DNA from: Actinomycetes bacterium | GTDB taxonomy: Bacteria; Actinomycetota; Actinomycetes; Actinomycetales; Cellulomonadaceae | DNA: 9,689 bases | Reading direction: 5' to 3' | Assembly (NCBI GenBank): GCA_023460255.1 | Contig: JAEWQZ010000144.1 | Coordinates: 1-9,689, forward strand | Part shown: piece after piece, positions 6,680-9,689 of the stretch | Layout: every line of letters begins with the position of its first letter | How positions within the stretch are numbered: the stretch's first letter is position 1 | Program-made: the position numbers and the translations under genes | The notes under the pieces: generated by a model | Seen by the model: only the letters and a program-made list of their open reading frames with translations | Told to the model about the DNA's origin: nothing | The model's database searches: none

Positions 6680-7528
6680 ATGGTCCAGGTGGCGACGACG
6701 ACGGGGCGCGAACGGGCCGGGGGGCTGGCGCGGCAGGTGGTGCGGGCGATCCCCGTACCGGCAGGGGCGGGCATGGCCCGGATGCTCATCGAGCGCAACT
6801 ACCGCTCGTTCCGACGCACGTGGTCGATCATCGTGTCGGGTTTCTTCGAGCCGGTCTTCTTCCTCTTCGCCATGGGCGTGGGCATCGGGGCGATGGTGGG
6901 TGACGTCGACCTCGGCGACGGTCGGACCGTGCCCTACGGCGTGTTCGTCGCGCCCGCGCTGCTCGCGGCGTCGGCCATGAACGGCGCGGTGTTCGACTCG
7001 ACCACGAACGTCTTCTTCAAGCTGAAGTACGCCAAGCTCTACGACTCGGTCCTGTCGACCCCGCTGGGCCCGCGGGACGTGGCGGTGGGGGAGATCGGCT
7101 GGGCGCTGCTGCGCGGCCTGGTGTACTCCGGCGCCTTCCTCCTCGTGGCGACGGCCGCCGGCACCGTGCGGTCCTGGTGGGCGCTGCTCGCGGTCCCGGC
7201 GGCGACGCTCATCGGCTGGGCATTCGCCTCGGTCGGCATGGCGTCGGCGACCTACATGCGCACGTGGGCGGACTTCGACTGGATCCAGCTCGCCATCATG
7301 CCCATGTTCCTGTTCTCCGCGACCTTCTTCCCGCTGACCACCTACCCGGCCGCCGCCCAGTTGGCGGTGCAGGCCACGCCGCTCTACCACGGCGTGGCGA
7401 TGACGCGGGAGCTGATGCTCGGGGAGGTGACGGTGGCGATGCTCGGACACGTCGGCTACCTGACCGCGATGGGGCTGCTCGGCACGATCTGGACCGCCGG
7501 GCGGGTGGAGCGGCTGCTGCTGCGCTGA
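6680..7528 (+). CDS. ABC-2 type exporter permease, second subunit (NodJ-like)
   Basis: A 282-residue membrane protein with about six hydrophobic segments near 50-72, 86-104, 137-160, 166-190, 201-219 and 252-273, after a roughly 45-residue cytoplasmic N-terminus. Family features include FVAPALLAASAMNGAVFDS (89-107), KLKYAKLYDSVLSTPLGPRDVAVGE (114-138) and IMPMFLFSATFFPLTTYP (206-223). It is clearly a paralogue of the preceding permease: both contain GTVRSxWALLAVPxAxLxGxAFA and a TP(L/W)xH block in matching positions. The ATG at 6680 lies 3 nt after the first permease stop, with only a weak purine-rich stretch (ggatggtgg) as ribosome site, so it probably depends on translational coupling. A later in-frame ATG (residue 32) is possible but would remove the basic N-terminus. 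It is the last gene of the exporter operon. No strong terminator follows. Confidence 0.92.
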   Translation: MVQVATTTGRERAGGLARQVVRAIPVPAGAGMARMLIERNYRSFRRTWSIIVSGFFEPVFFLFAMGVGIGAMVGDVDLGDGRTVPYGVFVAPALLAASAMNGAVFDSTTNVFFKLKYAKLYDSVLSTPLGPRDVAVGEIGWALLRGLVYSGAFLLVATAAGTVRSWWALLAVPAATLIGWAFASVGMASATYMRTWADFDWIQLAIMPMFLFSATFFPLTTYPAAAQLAVQATPLYHGVAMTRELMLGEVTVAMLGHVGYLTAMGLLGTIWTAGRVERLLLR

Positions 7529-7570
7529 GCGGCGCAGGCGCGATGCGGGAGCACGGCGTGTCGCGCGCCG

Positions 7571-7586
7571 TCGAACACGTGTTCGG
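7571..7586 (+). promoter_or_regulatory. LexA-binding SOS box of recA
   Basis: TCGAAC-ACGT-GTTCGG matches the Gram-positive and actinobacterial LexA palindrome (TCGAAC-N4-GTTCGA) at all but the last base. It lies immediately upstream of the TAGGCT -10 hexamer, where bound LexA would block RNA polymerase. This is the expected control of recA by the SOS response: RecA filaments on single-stranded DNA trigger LexA self-cleavage and so release recA itself. Confidence 0.92.
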
Positions 7587-7587
7587 C

Positions 7588-7593
7588 TAGGCT
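7588..7593 (+). promoter_or_regulatory. -10 element of the distal, LexA-controlled recA promoter
   Basis: TAGGCT fits TAnnnT and starts one base after the SOS box. Transcription would begin near 7599-7601 and give a leader of about 145 nt before the recA ATG. No clear TTGACA-like -35 is visible. The arrangement corresponds to the distal, SOS-box-bearing promoter (P2) of mycobacterial recA. Confidence 0.65.
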
Positions 7594-7654
7594 GTCCACA
7601 CGGAGCTGCGGCAGCGCGGGCATCCACCGGCTCACCGGACCCGGTAGGAGGGGA

Positions 7655-7676
7655 TGTCGGACGCGGGGCGTAGCGT
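7655..7676 (+). promoter_or_regulatory. putative PafBC-type (RecA-NDp) proximal recA promoter
   Basis: TGTCGGAC (7655-7662), an exact 8-nt spacer (7663-7670) and TAGCGT (7671-7676) match the RecA/LexA-independent damage promoter consensus tTGTCRgtg-N8-TAnnnT. It lies 83 bp downstream of the SOS-controlled -10, nearer the gene, as P1 does in mycobacterial recA. Transcription would start near 7683 and leave a leader of about 60 nt. The same 8-mer and spacing occur before lhr at 4570-4549. Confidence 0.7.
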
Positions 7677-7735
7677 CGCCAGCGCAGACAGAGACGACGA
7701 GCCAGACCACGGGCGCTCCCGCCCCCTGACCACCC

Positions 7736-7741
7736 GAGGTG
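7736..7741 (+). promoter_or_regulatory. ribosome binding site of recA
   Basis: GAGGTG lies 4 nt before the ATG at 7746 and fixes the recA start. recA is therefore expressed from a leadered mRNA, unlike the apparently leaderless genes to its left. Confidence 0.7.
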
Positions 7742-7745
7742 TTCA

Positions 7746-8786
7746 ATGCCCGCTCCAGCGGACCGCGCCAAGGCCCTCGAGGCCGCGCTCAGCCAGATCG
7801 ACAGGCAGTTCGGCAAGGGCTCGATCATGCGCCTGGGAGACGAGGGCCGCGCGCCCGTCGAGGTGATCCCCACGGGCTCGATCGCGCTCGACGTCGCGCT
7901 CGGCATCGGCGGGCTGCCGCGCGGCCGCGTCGTCGAGATCTACGGCCCGGAGTCGAGCGGCAAGACGACCGTCGCGCTGCACGCCGTGGCCAACGCCCAG
8001 AAGGCGGGCGGCATCGCGGCGTTCATCGACGCCGAGCACGCCCTCGACCCGGACTACGCCAGGAAGCTCGGCGTGGACACGGATGCGCTGCTCGTCTCCC
8101 AGCCGGACACCGGCGAGCAGGCCCTCGAGATCATGGACATGCTGATCCGGTCGGGTGCCGTGGACATCGTCGTGATCGACTCGGTGGCGGCGCTGGTGCC
8201 CAAGGCCGAGATCGAGGGCGAGATGGGCGACAGCCACGTCGGCCTCCAGGCCCGGCTGATGTCCCAGGCGCTGCGCAAGATCACCGGCGCGCTGAGCGCC
8301 TCGGGCACGACGGCGATCTTCATCAACCAGCTGCGGGAGAAGATCGGCGTGTTCTTCGGCTCGCCCGAGACGACGACGGGCGGCAAGGCGCTGAAGTTCT
8401 ACGCCTCCGTGCGCATGGACATCCGTCGCATCGAGACCCTCAAGGAGGGCACCGACGCGGTCGGCAACCGGACGCGCGTGAAGGTCGTCAAGAACAAGCT
8501 CGCGCCGCCGTTCAAGCAGGCCGAGTTCGACATCCTCTACGGCGTGGGCATCTCCCGTGAGGGCGGGCTCATCGACCTGGGTGTCGAGCACGGGCTCGTG
8601 CGCAAGTCGGGCGCCTGGTACACCTACGAGGGCGACCAGCTCGGCCAGGGCAAGGAGAACGCGCGCGGGTTCCTGCGCGACAACCCTGACCTGGCCGACG
8701 AGATCGAGAAGAAGATCAAGGAGAAGCTGGGCGTCGGCGCACGGGTCGACGCGCCGGCCGACCCGATCGCACCTGTCGACTTCTAG
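7746..8786 (+). CDS. recA: recombinase RecA
   Basis: A 346-residue DNA-dependent ATPase that forms filaments on single-stranded DNA, carries out homologous pairing and strand exchange, and stimulates LexA cleavage. All hallmarks are present: the N-terminal polymerisation helix followed by QFGKGSIMRLG (21-31), Walker A GPESSGKT at 67-74, catalytic glutamate E97 in FIDAEHALDP, Walker B IVVIDSVAAL (141-150), loop L1 around EGEMGDSHVG (157-166), the allosteric Q195 in FINQLREKIG, loop L2 FGSPETTTGGKALKFYA (204-220), KNKLAPPFKQAEF (249-261), and a C-terminal domain ending in a short acidic DF tail. Length is normal and there is no intein, unlike M. tuberculosis recA. The ATG is supported by a GAGGTG ribosome site. 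Upstream lie a LexA box and a PafBC-type promoter. recX begins 8 nt after the stop, so the two are almost certainly co-transcribed. Confidence 0.99.
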   Translation: MPAPADRAKALEAALSQIDRQFGKGSIMRLGDEGRAPVEVIPTGSIALDVALGIGGLPRGRVVEIYGPESSGKTTVALHAVANAQKAGGIAAFIDAEHALDPDYARKLGVDTDALLVSQPDTGEQALEIMDMLIRSGAVDIVVIDSVAALVPKAEIEGEMGDSHVGLQARLMSQALRKITGALSASGTTAIFINQLREKIGVFFGSPETTTGGKALKFYASVRMDIRRIETLKEGTDAVGNRTRVKVVKNKLAPPFKQAEFDILYGVGISREGGLIDLGVEHGLVRKSGAWYTYEGDQLGQGKENARGFLRDNPDLADEIEKKIKEKLGVGARVDAPADPIAPVDF

Positions 8787-8789
8787 GAG
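8785..8789 (+). promoter_or_regulatory. ribosome binding site that points to a CTG start for recX
   Basis: AGGAG overlaps the recA TAG stop and is followed by 5 nt and then CTG at 8795. This is the ideal spacing for initiation at that codon. No ATG, GTG or TTG exists in the recX frame between the in-frame stop at 8687-8689 and the ATG at 8954, so the site is the main evidence for the recX start. Confidence 0.65.
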
Positions 8790-8794
8790 TCGCA

Positions 8795-9358
8795 CTGACG
8801 AGGACACCGCGCCGCGCCGGTCGTGGGGACGAGCCCCCCGCGACCGGCGCGGCCGCGTCCGACCGGGAGCCCGATCCCGAGTCCGTCGCACGGACGATCG
8901 CGCTCCGTCTGCTCACCGGCGCGCCGCGCAGCAGGTACCAGCTCGCCGAGGCGATGGCCCGTCGTGGTGTGCCCGAGGACGTCGCCGAGCGCGTCCTCGA
9001 CCGGTTCACCGAGGTCGGGCTGATCGACGACGCCGAGTACGCGCGGATGCTCGTCCGCTCGCGGCAGGAGTCCCGGGGTCTCGCCCGGCGCGCCCTGGCC
9101 GTCGAGCTGCGGCGCAAGGGCATCGACGGCGACGTCGCGGCCGAGGCGCTCACCCAGGTGGACGACGAGTCGGAGGAGGCAGGCGCCCGCGCGCTGCTGC
9201 GCCGGCGCTGGCGACCGGGCGTCGACCCCGACGTCCAGGCACGGCGCGCGCTCGCGATGCTGGGCCGGAAGGGGTACCCGTCCGGCCTGTCGCGGCGCCT
9301 GGTGGCCGAGATGCGGGACGATGGAGCCTGGACCGGGCCCGTCGACCCGGACGACTAG
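8795..9358 (+). CDS. recX: RecX, regulator of RecA (apparent CTG start)
   Basis: RecX binds the RecA filament and limits its extension and its recombinase and coprotease activities. From CTG 8795 the product is 187 residues, a normal RecX length. It has a variable acidic/basic N-terminus (1-30), then helical repeats typical of the family: SVARTIALRLLTGAPRSRYQLAEAMARRGVP (30-60), DVAERVLDRFTEVGLIDDAEYARMLVRSR (62-90), GLARRALAVELRRKGID (95-111), and a C-terminal ARRALAMLGRKGYPSGLSRRLVAEM block. The first ATG in frame (8954, residue 54) would cut off the conserved first repeat, so the true start must lie upstream. CTG 8795 with AGGAG 5 nt before it is the best candidate and would yield an N-terminus reading MTRTPRR. 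It is 8 nt downstream of recA and probably translationally coupled. Alternatives are an ACG or ATC start, or an indel in the G/C runs near 8824-8840. Confidence 0.9.
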   Translation: MTRTPRRAGRGDEPPATGAAASDREPDPESVARTIALRLLTGAPRSRYQLAEAMARRGVPEDVAERVLDRFTEVGLIDDAEYARMLVRSRQESRGLARRALAVELRRKGIDGDVAAEALTQVDDESEEAGARALLRRRWRPGVDPDVQARRALAMLGRKGYPSGLSRRLVAEMRDDGAWTGPVDPDD

Positions 9359-9365
9359 GCACGCT

Positions 9366-9371
9366 GGGAGG
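9366..9371 (+). promoter_or_regulatory. ribosome binding site of the RNase Y-like gene
   Basis: GGGAGG lies 7 nt before the ATG at 9379, in the 20-nt gap after recX. It decides for this ATG over an overlapping GTG at 9371 in another frame. No promoter is visible in the gap, so expression from the recA-recX transcript is likely. Confidence 0.75.
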
Positions 9372-9378
9372 TGGCCCC

Positions 9379-9689
9379 ATGGGCGACTGGGGCGAGATCG
9401 CCTTCGTGGTGGCGCTCCTGGCGGCGTGCCTCGTCGCCCTCGTCCTGGTGCTGCTCGCACGCCGGGAGGCCGCGGCCACCCGGGACCAGGCGACGGCCGA
9501 CGCGGCCTCGATCAAGGCCGAGGCCCGCGCGATGCTCGCCGACGCCCAGCGCCGAGAGGAGCACGTGGCCGAGCGCGAGCAGGAGATCGCCGGGGACCGC
9601 CGCCAGGCCCGCGAGCTGACCGAGCAGGCCGACGCCCGGGCGCAGCAGGCCGAGCTGCGGGCGCAGCAGGCCGAGGCCGACCGCCGCGC
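9379..9689 (+). CDS. rny: N-terminal part of a ribonuclease Y-like protein (3' end outside window)
   Basis: Only the first 103 codons are in the window. They encode a short N-terminus, one strongly hydrophobic segment (about residues 7-27, IAFVVALLAACLVALVLVLL), a positively charged stop (ARR), and then a long Glu/Arg/Ala/Gln-rich helix without prolines that should form a coiled coil (about 30-103, including IKAEARAMLADAQRREEHVAEREQ). A membrane anchor followed by a coiled coil is the N-terminal layout of RNase Y, a membrane-bound endoribonuclease that starts mRNA decay. The diagnostic KH and HD domains lie beyond the edge, so identification rests on this layout and on the recA-recX-rny order that I recall from other high-GC actinobacteria. 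An unrelated anchored coiled-coil protein cannot be excluded. Confidence 0.72.
   Translation, partial: MGDWGEIAFVVALLAACLVALVLVLLARREAAATRDQATADAASIKAEARAMLADAQRREEHVAEREQEIAGDRRQARELTEQADARAQQAELRAQQAEADRR

Noticed and set aside
7553..7571. Hairpin ACGGCG/CGCCGT downstream of the second permease as a terminator
   Set aside because: It has only a 6-bp stem, a 7-nt loop and no T-tract, and it runs into the first base of the SOS box. It is not strong enough to call.
7654..7866. A 70-codon upstream ORF in the recA leader, preceded by AGGAGGGG
   Set aside because: The purine run ends right at the ATG, too close for normal initiation. The ATG lies inside the putative PafBC element and so would exist only in the longer transcript, and the peptide has no recognisable features. 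It could still act as a leader ORF on the distal transcript, but nothing supports this.
7746..8786. Possible RecA intein, as in M. tuberculosis
   Set aside because: The RecA reading frame is continuous at normal length, with all motifs properly spaced. No intein is present.
7743..8891. A 382-codon open frame antisense to recA
   Set aside because: It covers recA almost exactly on the other strand, and its composition is that of a codon-bias shadow. No family is recognisable.

Overview
The window reads as chromosomal core DNA from a very GC-rich actinobacterium. The evidence is overwhelming G/C at third codon positions, actinobacterial families (a full-size Lhr helicase, a DUF3046 protein), a SOS box of the TCGAAC-N4-GTTCGA type, a PafBC-type damage promoter, and several apparently leaderless starts. 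The gene set and the order recA-recX-RNase Y suggest Micrococcales, perhaps near Cellulomonadaceae. That placement is an inference. I see no prophage, insertion sequence, CRISPR array, tRNA or rRNA.

Layout. Positions 1-4542 (minus strand) hold most of lhr, a large DNA-repair helicase that runs off the left edge with no internal stop. A 91-bp divergent spacer (4543-4633) follows, then a 73-residue DUF3046 protein (4634-4855, plus). After a 79-bp spacer with a hairpin comes a tightly packed ABC-2 exporter operon: ATPase 4935-5867, permease 5867-6676, permease 6680-7528. A 217-bp regulatory region (7529-7745) carries two putative recA promoters, one with a LexA box and one of the PafBC type. recA (7746-8786), recX (8795-9358, apparently starting at CTG) and the 5' end of an RNase Y-like gene (9379 to the right edge) follow at short spacing. 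No gene-free stretch exceeds 217 bp.

How the genes fit together. lhr, recA and recX belong to DNA-damage repair. recA has both LexA-type and PafBC-type signals. lhr carries the same 8-mer (TGTCGGAC) and the same 8-nt spacing in front of its start codon as the second recA promoter, so both may be induced together independently of LexA. DUF3046 is usually a close neighbour of recA in actinobacteria; here the exporter operon sits between them. RNase Y, an RNA-turnover enzyme, probably shares the transcript.

I found no undescribed multi-gene system. The items most worth a second look are the matched PafBC-type promoters, the apparent CTG start of recX, and a 15-bp tandem repeat inside lhr.
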